DNA of 27,965 nucleotides, taken from positions 1 through 27,965 of the forward strand of contig JAJZCP010000001.1 in the NCBI GenBank assembly GCA_021846065.1. Reading direction: 5' to 3'. The notes beneath the pieces are model-generated. The model saw only the letters and a list, made by a program, of their open reading frames with translations. It searched no databases and was not told the origin of the DNA. This document shows, one piece after another, positions 17,837-25,821 of the stretch (its first letter is position 1; each line of letters begins with the position of its first letter). Position numbers and translations under genes: made by a program. Source of the stretch: Acidobacteriota bacterium (GTDB taxonomy: Bacteria > Acidobacteriota > Terriglobia > Terriglobales > Acidobacteriaceae).

Positions 17837-18055
17837 CTACCGTGCCTTCAGCGCGTCCAGAACATTCTGAGCACTGGGATGCGCCTGCGAAAGATGCGCC
17901 GAGACCAGCGCGCGCTCCTCGTCATCGAGCGTCGCCACACCAGAGAGTATGCGGCGCAGAGTAACGGAAACATCGTCAATGTAGTTCATCAGGCGGATGG
18001 CTTCTCCAGAGAGTGGCATATGGGTATCCCAGAGTGGTTTGAATTCCACCTTCAT
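17837..18055 (-). CDS. Small hydrophilic protein downstream of mntH (72 aa)
   Basis: No known family is recognised. The frame is also open upstream through mntH in another phase, but only the last 72 codons look protein-like: MKVEFKPLWDTHMPLSGEA, then amphipathic helices rich in Leu, Asp, Glu and Arg (for example ATLDDEERALVSAHL), ending NVLDALKAR. There is no signal or membrane segment. It starts 38 nt after the mntH stop on the same strand, consistent with a two-gene unit, but no clear ribosome site precedes the ATG. A role tied to metal uptake would be a guess from position alone. Confidence 0.55.
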   Translation of the reverse strand: MKVEFKPLWDTHMPLSGEAIRLMNYIDDVSVTLRRILSGVATLDDEERALVSAHLSQAHPSAQNVLDALKAR

Positions 18056-18093
18056 TGTCGGCGGTGCAGGTGGAGAGTGTAAAGCGCAGCGGC

Positions 18094-19428
18094 TCAGCCT
18101 CGAATCGAATCCACCAGCAGCCACAGATTCAGCAGCAGAATCACCGCCGCCACCAACCACGCCAGTGCCTGCAGCCAACGTGGATTCACAAACCTGCCCA
18201 TGATCGTGCGATTGCCCGTGAAGCTGACCAGAGGAATGACGGCAAAACTTAGCTGCATGCTCAGGATCACCTGGCTGAGCAGTAGCAGCCGCGAGATACC
18301 GTGTTCGCCATAGAGCGCGACCACAACTACCGTCGGTACAATCGCCGCCAGTCGCGTAACGAGCCTGCGCAGCCATTGCGGCATGCGCAGTTCCAGGAAG
18401 CCTTCCATGACCACCTGCCCAGCCAGCGTGCCCGTCAGCGTCGAATTCTGTCCGGAGGCAAGCAGCGCGACGGCAAACATCGCGCTTGCGCCCGCAGCGC
18501 CCAGCAGCGGCGACAGCAGCCGATATGCATCCTGAATCTCGGCCACATCGGTGTGCCCGCTTCGATGGAAGACCGCGGCGGCAAGAACCAGAATCGCCGC
18601 ATTCACGAAGAGCGCAAAGGTGAGCGCGGCAGTGGAGTCCAGATTGCCAAACCAGATTGCCTCGCGCTTCCCTTCCGGCGTGCGCGGATAGTCGCGCATC
18701 TGCGCCAGCCACGAGTGCAGATACAGGTTATGCGGCATCACCGTCGCGCCCAGAATTCCAATCGCAATGTAGAGCATCGCCGGATCGGTCACCAGCGCCG
18801 TTTGCGGGATGAAAAGATTACGCAGGATCGGGCCAAACTCCGGGCGCGACAGGACGATTTCCACCGTGAACAACACGGCAATCGTGCCAATCAGCACCAT
18901 CACCAGCGCCTCCACCGTGCGGAAGCCGCGCCGCTCCAGCAGCAGGATCAGCAGCACATCCAGACCGGTGATCAGCACTCCCGCCAGCAGCGGTAGATGG
19001 AAGAGCAGTTGCAGCGCAATCGCCGACCCGATCACTTCCGCCAGATCGCAGGCCGCAATCGCCACCTCCGCCAGCACCCACAGAGCGCGCGATGCCCAGC
19101 GCGGATAACGATCGCGGCAAAGCTGCGCCAGATCGCGCTCGGCCACGATGCCCAGCCGCAGCGAAAGGCTCTGCAGCAGAATCGCCATCAGGTTCGAGAG
19201 CATGATGGCAAACAGCAGCGCATACCCATAGCGCGAGCCGCCGGCCAAGTCCGTCGCCCAGTTGCCCGGATCCATATAGCCGACCGAGATCAGGAATCCC
19301 GGCCCGACAAAACCCAGCAATCGCCGCCAGAAAACCGGCGAAGCGGCGACCGAGATCGAAGCCAGGTGCGCTCCACTCGATCGGTCAATGCTCTCGCGTT
19401 GTTGTTCTCGTGCGGCAAACTCGGGCAT
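18094..19428 (-). CDS. mntH: Nramp-family Mn2+/Fe2+ transporter (444 aa)
   Basis: Proton-coupled divalent metal importer of the inner membrane. The first helix has the metal-site motif DPGN (53-56, in [11 protein letters not shown]) and the sixth helix has MPH (231-233, in [12 protein letters not shown]); both are hallmarks of metal-transporting Nramp proteins. About eleven hydrophobic helices follow a roughly 35-residue polar N-terminal tail. The length is slightly above the E. coli protein. The start ATG at 19428 lacks a strong ribosome site. A 9-bp direct repeat lies just upstream (19444-19467). No MntR/MUR box was identified with confidence. malQ ends 65 bp upstream on the same strand and the 72-residue gene lies 38 bp downstream. 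Manganese as main substrate is an inference from the family. Confidence 0.95.
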   Translation of the reverse strand: MPEFAAREQQRESIDRSSGAHLASISVAASPVFWRRLLGFVGPGFLISVGYMDPGNWATDLAGGSRYGYALLFAIMLSNLMAILLQSLSLRLGIVAERDLAQLCRDRYPRWASRALWVLAEVAIAACDLAEVIGSAIALQLLFHLPLLAGVLITGLDVLLILLLERRGFRTVEALVMVLIGTIAVLFTVEIVLSRPEFGPILRNLFIPQTALVTDPAMLYIAIGILGATVMPHNLYLHSWLAQMRDYPRTPEGKREAIWFGNLDSTAALTFALFVNAAILVLAAAVFHRSGHTDVAEIQDAYRLLSPLLGAAGASAMFAVALLASGQNSTLTGTLAGQVVMEGFLELRMPQWLRRLVTRLAAIVPTVVVVALYGEHGISRLLLLSQVILSMQLSFAVIPLVSFTGNRTIMGRFVNPRWLQALAWLVAAVILLLNLWLLVDSIRG

Positions 19429-19443
19429 AGGCTGCTGGCTTCA

Positions 19444-19467
19444 CTCGTCGGAAATGCGCTCGTCGGA
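19444..19467 (-). promoter_or_regulatory. 9-bp direct repeat in the mntH leader
   Basis: Two copies of tccgacgag (minus strand) lie 15 bp apart, at 19459-19467 and 19444-19452, about 16-40 bp before the mntH ATG. The spacing and position would suit a regulator-binding site, but two 9-mers can also arise by chance in GC-rich DNA. Confidence 0.25.
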
Positions 19468-19493
19468 GTTCTCTGCTTTCAGTATCGCAATTT

Positions 19494-21077
19494 TCAGCTT
19501 GCTGTTTCCGCATTCGTCCGCTTGTCTCCACCGTCCGCGCCGCCCAGCGGATCGTTGTCCCGGTCAGTCACCAGCGCCAGTCCGGCCAATCCCTGCGCCA
19601 GTCCGGCCATCCCCGGCAATTGCCAGCAACCCTCCGGCGCGCGCCAACTCCAGTTGCCCGCAGCAACCGCAGGCGTATTCATGCGAGCCTCCGAGCCGAG
19701 TCCCAGCACATCCTGCGCCGGCACAATCACCAGCGAAGCCACCGATGCGCTCAGCGCGCGTATCAGCCCCCATGCGGCCCACGCACCATGGTCTCCCACA
19801 GGACCGATGTAGTGCTCGGCCGCCGCGCGTTCTTCCGCTGTCGCCTGCGCCCACCAGCCAGGAGTCGTGTCGTTGTCATGCGTGCCCGTGTAGGCCACCG
19901 TCTGCGCGTCGAAGCGATGTGGAAGGTGATTGTGCGCCGCTCGGGAGCTGAAGCCAAACTGCAGAACGCGCATTCCCGGCATCCCGATCTCCTGCCGAAG
20001 CCGATCAACCTCCGGAGTAATCACTCCCAGGTCTTCAGCAATCAGCGGCAGCGGTCTCAGCGCGGCCTCCAGGTGTTGAAACAGTTCGCTTCCCGGAGCC
20101 TTCACCCACTCGCCGTTGACCGCCGTCTCCTCGTCGGCGGGAATCGACCAATAGGCTTCGAATCCACGAAAGTGATCCAGCCGCACCAGATCGAAGTGTG
20201 CGCAGGCACGCCGCACGCGCTTGATCCACCACGCAAACCCGGCGGCGCGCATCGCCTCCCAGTCATAAAGCGGATTGCCCCAGCGCTGCCCGGTCGGCGA
20301 AAAATAATCCGGAGGAACTCCAGCCACGCGCACCGGCTGCAAATCCTCGTCCAGTTGAAACAACGACGGATTGGCCCACACATCCGCCGAATCCATGCTG
20401 ACAAAGATCGCAATATCACCCATCATCCGGATGCCGTCTTCGTTGGCCGCTGCCCGCAGCCGCGACCATTGCAGATCGAAGGCGAATTGCAGTGCGCGCT
20501 CCACCGCCAGAGCTTGCGCGTGCGCCGCGCATAATGCGGCCAGTGTCTGCGGATTCCGGCGGCGCACTGGCTCGGGCCACGCCGTCCATGCCCCGGTACC
20601 GTAGAGTCGACGCAGAACCGCGTAGAGCGCGTAATCCTCCAGCCAGTCAGCCTCAGCCAGGCAGAATCTGCCGAACTGCGCCCACTGCGTGGCAAGTTCC
20701 GAGTCTACCGGGCCACGCTCCAGAAAACGAACCGCCGCCGCCTGCAGCACCGGCATCTTCCGCGCTTCCACTGCGTCGAAATCGACAGGCCCCGTTCCAG
20801 TCGGCAAGCCATCCATGGCTTCGGCATCGATCCAACCCCACTCCGCCAGCAACTCCAGACTGATCAGGTAAGGATTTCCGGCAAAGGCAGAACTGCCCGC
20901 ATACGGCGAGTTGCCATATCCGGTCGGGCACAGCGGAAGAACCTGCCAGATATGCTGGCGCGAAGCAGCCAGAAACTCCAGAAAGCGGTAGGATTCAGGG
21001 CCAAGGTCGCCGATACCGCCGCGTGAAGCCAAAGCGGTTACCGGAAGCAAAATACCGGAGGAACGAGCAAAGCGCAT
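19494..21077 (-). CDS. malQ: 4-alpha-glucanotransferase, GH77 amylomaltase (527 aa)
   Basis: Transfers alpha-1,4-glucan segments between maltodextrins, acting in glycogen or maltodextrin turnover in the cytoplasm. The N terminus RSSGILLPVTALASRGGIGDLG is the typical GH77 opening. QVLPLCPTGYGNSPYAGSSAFAGNPYL (45-71) forms part of the acceptor site. The catalytic residues are visible: nucleophile Asp301 in VRLDHFRG, acid/base Glu348 in IAEDLG, and Asp401 in GTHDNDTT. It is the short bacterial amylomaltase form without N-terminal carbohydrate-binding modules. The C-terminal 15 residues are polar and variable. The start ATG at 21077 is preceded closely by AGGT. It follows ppiD on the same strand after 161 bp that contain a strong hairpin, so it is probably transcribed separately. 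No other glycogen genes are in view. Confidence 0.96.
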   Translation of the reverse strand: MRFARSSGILLPVTALASRGGIGDLGPESYRFLEFLAASRQHIWQVLPLCPTGYGNSPYAGSSAFAGNPYLISLELLAEWGWIDAEAMDGLPTGTGPVDFDAVEARKMPVLQAAAVRFLERGPVDSELATQWAQFGRFCLAEADWLEDYALYAVLRRLYGTGAWTAWPEPVRRRNPQTLAALCAAHAQALAVERALQFAFDLQWSRLRAAANEDGIRMMGDIAIFVSMDSADVWANPSLFQLDEDLQPVRVAGVPPDYFSPTGQRWGNPLYDWEAMRAAGFAWWIKRVRRACAHFDLVRLDHFRGFEAYWSIPADEETAVNGEWVKAPGSELFQHLEAALRPLPLIAEDLGVITPEVDRLRQEIGMPGMRVLQFGFSSRAAHNHLPHRFDAQTVAYTGTHDNDTTPGWWAQATAEERAAAEHYIGPVGDHGAWAAWGLIRALSASVASLVIVPAQDVLGLGSEARMNTPAVAAGNWSWRAPEGCWQLPGMAGLAQGLAGLALVTDRDNDPLGGADGGDKRTNAETAS

Positions 21078-21159
21078 ACCTGCATTAGAGCACTTCCTGC
21101 AGCCGCTTCGCCGTCCGGACCGGGGCCTGTTTTAGGGCGTCGCAAACTGCCAGCCTGAA

Positions 21160-21196
21160 AGCGAACGCCCACCGAGCTTCCCGGCAGGCGTTCGCT
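21160..21196 (-). terminator. Very strong 17-bp hairpin between ppiD and malQ
   Basis: On the minus strand the 37 bases fold into a 10-bp perfect outer stem (21196-21187 with 21169-21160) and an inner stem that continues to a 3-nt loop, using three G-U wobbles and otherwise Watson-Crick pairs. On the plus strand those three positions would be A-C mismatches, so the structure favours minus-strand RNA, matching the ppiD direction. No long T-run follows (ttc only), so it may end ppiD transcripts by a non-classical route or protect their 3' ends. Confidence 0.6.
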
Positions 21197-21238
21197 GCAA
21201 TGCACTGTCGCTTAAACGGAATGACTGTTCCGAATGCG

Positions 21239-23197
21239 TTACTGGCCCAGGTTCATCGACTTCATCGCACTGGGATTGAGGCTGATCAGATTCGCCTTCT
21301 TGTATCTGTCCTGCGCGCTGTTCACAAAGACACCAAAGACCTCCTCGCGTCGCTGGTCCAGTATCTGATCGCGCGTCTGGTCGAAGTTCTTCGCAATCTC
21401 CGCATCGCTCGGCGTCTGCTTGTCGGTGATCTTCGCCACCACGCCGGTGCGCTGCGCATTGATCGGTCCGCTGATCTGGCCCACATTCAGGTTCAACAGC
21501 TCCGGCGCAACGGTCGAAATCTGCCCGAGATCCGGTACCTGGCCGGTTTCGCCCACCAGGTCACTCGACTTTACCGTCGCGCCCACTTCCTTGGCCGCCT
21601 TGTTCAGGTCATTGTCAGCGTGCGCCTTGTCCGCCAGCTCTTTCGTCTTTTCCTGCAGCAGTTGCGGCAGCCGCTCGTCGGCGTAGTCCTTGGCGATCGT
21701 CGCCTTGTATTCCTCGAACTTCGGCGCATGCGCCGGAGTGATTCCGGTCACCTGGAAGATGGCATAGCCTTCGCCCGTCGGGGCAAAAGCAGGCGGCGCG
21801 CCCTGCTTCACGATGAAGGCTTTGCCCAGCAGTTCCGTGCTGTCCGGCAGTCCGGCGATGATGCCCTGCACGCCTACCGGCGGCGTAGTCACCAGCGCCA
21901 GTTTGTGCGCCGCCGCCGTTTTCGCCAGCCCGTTTTTCGCTGCCTCATCGGTCAGGCTCTGCGCATACGCCGCTTCGGCCTTCGATTCTTTTTCCCGAAT
22001 CAGCGAAACCTGGATCGTTGGCAGCACCTCGTTCAACGGCTGCGTATGGGCCGACTGCCGTTCCTCCACCTGCACGATGTGGTAGCCATACTGTGTCTTC
22101 ACGATCGCCAGCGCTCCGATCGGCTGCGTGAAGATCGCCTTGTCGAACTCCGGCACCATTGTGCCGTGCTTGGCGAAACCGAGTTCGCCACCTTGCGCCG
22201 CGCTGCCCGGATCTTCGGAGTATTTCTTGGCCAGTGTCGCAAAATCCGCACCACCCTGAAGCTGCTTCAGGATCGATTCGGCTTTGGCCTTGGCCTCTGC
22301 GTCGGTCTTCGCTGCGCCACCCGGAAACTTGATCAGAATATGCCGCGAACGCGCCTGCTCCGGCGTCTGGTAATCGGCCATGTGCTCGGTGTAATACTGC
22401 TGGATATCCTGCTGACTCACCTGCGGCACGCCGCCCGGAACCTGATCCGCTGTGAAGGCGAAGTAGGTGATCGTGCGTTGCTCCGGAACCGCGCTGGCAT
22501 ATCGCGCGGCGTTCTTCGTGAAAAACGCCTGCAGCTCCGCATCGGTCGGGTTGATCTGCTTGCGCAGGTCGTCGGCCTCGATGACCGCGTAGTCAAACTT
22601 GATCTTGATGTTCTGCTTGCGATAGGTGTCGCGCACCTCGGCGTCGGAGACCGTCACACCTGCGGTAATGTAGGCGCGCAGACGCTGGATCGTGATGTCC
22701 TCGCGCAGCTCTTTTTCAAACTCCGCCGTGGAGATCCCGAACTGCCCGCGGATGAACTGCGAGTATTTGTCCATACCCACAAACTTCCCGCCAGGAAAAA
22801 GCAACTCGCCGTACTGCCCCTTATGCAGAAAGTCGCTGACATCGGCCGTACCGGCTCCAATGCCCAGCCGCGCCGCCTCAAAGAGCAGAATGCGCTGCAT
22901 CACAAGCTGCTGGCCCACGCGCGGAACCATCAGTTGAAGATAAAAATCCGGCAGCCGCTGCCGCTGCAACTGCTGCTGAGCAATCTCCTGCACCCGCGAG
23001 ACGCTGATCGTGTCCCCCTCGAAAAGCAAGCGGCTGTACCAGTGCGGATACACGGTCGCAAAGGTGTCGGCAGTGTTCGACACGTTCTGGAAGATGCCAG
23101 GGATCAGCGTAATGACCATCGTGATGACGGCTGCGCCGATGATGACGATGAAGATGGACTTGACGAGGCGATTATCTTTTTGCAGAAAACGAATCAT
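21239..23197 (-). CDS. ppiD: PpiD/SurA-like membrane-anchored peptidyl-prolyl isomerase (652 aa)
   Basis: Envelope folding factor. A short cytoplasmic N terminus (MIRFLQKDNRLVK) precedes one membrane helix (about 13-34), after which the chain lies in the periplasm, as in PpiD. A SurA-N-like chaperone region spans about 55-240. A parvulin domain follows (about 281-380), beginning ARSRHILIKFPG and ending QYGYHIVQVEER. A further helical region with a degenerate second parvulin-like segment continues to the end. The conserved parvulin core (SEDPGSAAQGGELGFAKHGTMVPEF) is intact. The length matches E. coli PpiD. The start at 23197 is the first residue of the usual anchor; the ribosome site is weak. 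The same strand carries a much longer open frame upstream that I reject as noncoding. It diverges from the acyltransferase gene over 132 bp. Confidence 0.93.
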   Translation of the reverse strand: MIRFLQKDNRLVKSIFIVIIGAAVITMVITLIPGIFQNVSNTADTFATVYPHWYSRLLFEGDTISVSRVQEIAQQQLQRQRLPDFYLQLMVPRVGQQLVMQRILLFEAARLGIGAGTADVSDFLHKGQYGELLFPGGKFVGMDKYSQFIRGQFGISTAEFEKELREDITIQRLRAYITAGVTVSDAEVRDTYRKQNIKIKFDYAVIEADDLRKQINPTDAELQAFFTKNAARYASAVPEQRTITYFAFTADQVPGGVPQVSQQDIQQYYTEHMADYQTPEQARSRHILIKFPGGAAKTDAEAKAKAESILKQLQGGADFATLAKKYSEDPGSAAQGGELGFAKHGTMVPEFDKAIFTQPIGALAIVKTQYGYHIVQVEERQSAHTQPLNEVLPTIQVSLIREKESKAEAAYAQSLTDEAAKNGLAKTAAAHKLALVTTPPVGVQGIIAGLPDSTELLGKAFIVKQGAPPAFAPTGEGYAIFQVTGITPAHAPKFEEYKATIAKDYADERLPQLLQEKTKELADKAHADNDLNKAAKEVGATVKSSDLVGETGQVPDLGQISTVAPELLNLNVGQISGPINAQRTGVVAKITDKQTPSDAEIAKNFDQTRDQILDQRREEVFGVFVNSAQDRYKKANLISLNPSAMKSMNLGQ

Positions 23198-23329
23198 GTG
23201 TGGGTAACGACCTTCGGCGGGACCATCCGGCAAACTGTGCCGGAGACGCACTTCTCCTACAGAAATTCCTGGTTCTCTGCGATTATAGACGAGCGGGGCC
23301 ACACCACGCCGCGGCAAGGACCAGCTTTG

Positions 23330-23977
23330 ATGACCCACTCCAGCACAGATCCTTTCGCCGTCCCCGAGTCGGCCAACCGGCTCGACCCCGCCTCGGACGC
23401 CGTCGAGGGTCCGTTGCGCATCGACCTCTATCGCGTTCCAGCGCCATCGACGCCGCGCGAAAAACTCCTGCGCCTGCTCTGGGCGCTCTTTCAACTTCCG
23501 TTTCTCTCCTGCATGCCACGCGCGCTCAGCCCGCTGCGCGTCGCGCTTCTTCGCCTCTTCGGAGCCAGGATTGGACCGGCATGCCTCATCGATCGCGGCG
23601 TAAAGGTATGGATGCCGTGGAAACTGACCATGGGCGAGCGCTCGTCTCTTGGCGTCGACACCGAGGTTTATAACTTCGCCCCGGTCACCATCGGCCGCCA
23701 CGTCGTCGTCTCGCAGTACAACTACATCTGCACCGCCACGCACGACTACACCGACCCGTTTTTTCGGCTCACCTCGGCGCCCATTCACATCCGCTCTCAA
23801 AGCTGGATCGCCTCCGGCTGCCTGCTCGCCCCCGGCGTCATCATCGGCGAAGGCGCAGTGATCGGCGCCCGCTCCATAGTCACAAAATCCATGCCAGCCT
23901 GGATGGTCTGCGCAGGCACTCCCTGCAAGCCGATCAAGCCGCGCCTCGTGCGACCCATGGATAAGCCATTGAGTTGA
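23330..23977 (+). CDS. WcaF-like hexapeptide-repeat acyltransferase (215 aa)
   Basis: Left-handed beta-helix acyltransferase, likely transferring an acetyl group to a sugar of an exopolysaccharide or glycan precursor. The C-terminal half has hexapeptide turns: GARIGPACLIDRGVKVW (78-94), APVTIGRHVVVSQYNYI (117-133) and APGVIIGEGAVIGARSIV (167-184). TATHDYTDP (135-143) contains the probable catalytic His138 and is typical of WcaF-type enzymes. Residues 1-75 are less conserved and contain an amphipathic or membrane-facing stretch (46-62). The start at 23330 has AAGGA 9 nt upstream; the frame is open far upstream only because it runs antisense to ppiD. It leads a plus-strand series with the phosphatase 46 bp downstream and pyrD beyond. 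The specific acceptor is unknown. Confidence 0.88.
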   Translation: MTHSSTDPFAVPESANRLDPASDAVEGPLRIDLYRVPAPSTPREKLLRLLWALFQLPFLSCMPRALSPLRVALLRLFGARIGPACLIDRGVKVWMPWKLTMGERSSLGVDTEVYNFAPVTIGRHVVVSQYNYICTATHDYTDPFFRLTSAPIHIRSQSWIASGCLLAPGVIIGEGAVIGARSIVTKSMPAWMVCAGTPCKPIKPRLVRPMDKPLS

Positions 23978-24023
23978 TGGTACGTTCACGTAGACAGGCC
24001 GAATCTGCGTTTAAGATGAGTGC

Positions 24024-25736
24024 ATGTTGCGCAACCAGCCACTCCTTCGCCTATTTGCCTGCATCCTGGGCCTGCTGCTGCTCGCCACTCCCGTCCTGCC
24101 CGCGCGCGCCCAGGCATACAGCGCCCACCCGAAACTCGTCGTCCTCATCGTCATTGACCAGTTTCGCGCCGACTACCTCCAGCGCTACCGCTCCGAGCTG
24201 AGCGCGCGTGGATTCCGCCTCCTGCTCGACGACGGAGCCTGGTTCCCCGACTGCTACTACAACTACGCCAACACCATGACTGCGCCTGGCCACTCCACGC
24301 TCGGCACCGGCGCCTACACCGATGGCCACGGCATTCAAGCCAACGAGTTCTGGGATGCTTCGCGCTCGCTCACCCACAAAGTGACTTCAGTCGAGGATGA
24401 GCGCTATCGGCTGGTCGGCATTCCCACCGGCTCGACCACCTCCGCGACGCCCGGCGCGTCTCCGCTGAACCTGCGCGCCACCACCGTCGGCGACGAGCTG
24501 CGTCTCGCCACTCAGGGCCGTTCGAAGGTGATCGGCATATCGCTCAAGGACCGCGCGGCGATTCTGCCCGCCGGCCAGGCGGCCAACGCCGCATACTGGA
24601 TTGACCAGAAGACCGGAGCTTTCCTCACCTCCAGCTACTATCGGGATGACCTGCCCGCCTGGGCACAGGCCTTCAACTCTGGCCCGGCACGCGACCAGGC
24701 GGCAAGAGCCGCGCAGTGGGATGGCAAAGGCAGCTTCTTCAGCAAAGTCGGCATCACCCCGGCTGCCAATGCCTATGAGCTGAACTTTGCCGAAGCGGCC
24801 ATCGTCGGCGAAAAACTCGGCCAGTCGGCGACCACCGACATGCTCACCGTCTCCCTTTCGCCGAACGACATCATGGGTCACCGATACGGCCCGGACTCTG
24901 AGCAGGAGCACGCCATGGTGCTTGGCCTCGACCATGACCTGGCTGGCTTCTTCGCCTGGCTCGATCAGCACATCGGCCTCGGCAATGTCTGGATCGCGCT
25001 CTCCGCCGACCATGGTGTCGCGCCCGTTCCAGCGCAGGCTGCCGCCCTCGGCATCCACGCCGCCACCGTCCAGATGAAAGCGCTCACTGCTAGCGTAAAC
25101 GCCGCGCTAAATGCCCGCTTCACCCCCGGCAAAAGTGTCGCGTACCTCATGCCGGGTGAAGACCTGCCCTACTTCCAGCTTGACCCGCGCGTCTTCGCCC
25201 CCGGCGGACCAGCTGTCGGCGTGAAGGAAAAGACCGCCGAAGAGGCGCTTGGCGCGGCTCTACGCTCCGGCATCGACGAACAGAACGCCGCCGTGGCCCA
25301 CGAACAGGCGCAGAACGGCAAACTCCCGCCCATGCTTCAGGTCGTCGGCACCTACACCCGCCTGCAAATGGCTGGCGGCGACCTGCCGCATACGCCCTTC
25401 GGTACCGAACTGGCCCACAGCTACACCGACCGCGGACTCTGGTACACGATGCTCGTGCTTGGCGGCTATCAGATGGAAAACCTCTCGGCCTGGGGCAGCA
25501 AAACAGGCACCACGCACTTCAGCCCCTGGAGCTATGACCGCCATGTGCCGCTTGCCTTCTACGGCTCGGCCTTCCGCCCTGGCACCTATCGCGAGCGGGT
25601 GGAACCCGTGGATCTGGCTGTGACTCTGGCCTCGCTGCTCGGCATCAACCAGCCGTCGGCGGCGATCGGGCACGTGCTCACCCAGGCGATTCGCCCGGTC
25701 GGCGTCACCGCCTCCACACCCGGCCGCGCGCGTTGA
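24024..25736 (+). CDS. PafA-like secreted alkaline phosphatase (570 aa)
   Basis: Exported phosphomonoesterase of the alkaline-phosphatase superfamily. The Sec signal peptide covers residues 1-30 (ending LPARAQA). Two-metal-site residues appear in order: Asp45 in IVIDQFRAD, nucleophile Thr86 in TMTAPGHSTLGTG, Asn107 in GIQANEF, Asp282 and His286 in NDIMGHRYGPDS, Asp329-His330 in SADHGVAP, and a late His, probably His498 in TTHFSPW. Lys175 and Arg177 in SLKDRAA match the K-x-R pair of PafA that favours phosphate monoesters over diesters. This supports phosphatase rather than nucleotide-pyrophosphatase activity, though activity is inferred. The length suits PafA-type enzymes. The ribosome site is weak. 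pyrD begins 85 bp downstream. No PHO-box was recognised. Confidence 0.92.
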   Translation: MLRNQPLLRLFACILGLLLLATPVLPARAQAYSAHPKLVVLIVIDQFRADYLQRYRSELSARGFRLLLDDGAWFPDCYYNYANTMTAPGHSTLGTGAYTDGHGIQANEFWDASRSLTHKVTSVEDERYRLVGIPTGSTTSATPGASPLNLRATTVGDELRLATQGRSKVIGISLKDRAAILPAGQAANAAYWIDQKTGAFLTSSYYRDDLPAWAQAFNSGPARDQAARAAQWDGKGSFFSKVGITPAANAYELNFAEAAIVGEKLGQSATTDMLTVSLSPNDIMGHRYGPDSEQEHAMVLGLDHDLAGFFAWLDQHIGLGNVWIALSADHGVAPVPAQAAALGIHAATVQMKALTASVNAALNARFTPGKSVAYLMPGEDLPYFQLDPRVFAPGGPAVGVKEKTAEEALGAALRSGIDEQNAAVAHEQAQNGKLPPMLQVVGTYTRLQMAGGDLPHTPFGTELAHSYTDRGLWYTMLVLGGYQMENLSAWGSKTGTTHFSPWSYDRHVPLAFYGSAFRPGTYRERVEPVDLAVTLASLLGINQPSAAIGHVLTQAIRPVGVTASTPGRAR

Positions 25737-25821
25737 GAACATCACCCGCCCGCTCCATTACTCCCGAAGGCGTTTATCCTGAAGAAAAGCGAACGGAGCG
25801 CGGCCTGACTTGAAGCCCGAC

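Noticed and set aside
18056..18712. 219-codon N-terminal extension of the 72-residue protein.
   Set aside because: It lies out of phase inside mntH, with Ala/Gly/Arg/Cys-rich shadow composition.
21200..23329. Open frame of 710 codons antisense to ppiD, in phase with the acyltransferase gene.
   Set aside because: The peptide is arginine- and leucine-rich with no domain, and it mirrors the ppiD coding strand. Long antisense open frames are common in GC-rich genes. The real gene begins at 23330 with its own ribosome site.
23198..23989. Upstream extension of ppiD through the acyltransferase gene.
   Set aside because: The membrane anchor MIRFLQKDNR is the family's usual N terminus, and the extension is antisense to a well-conserved acyltransferase.
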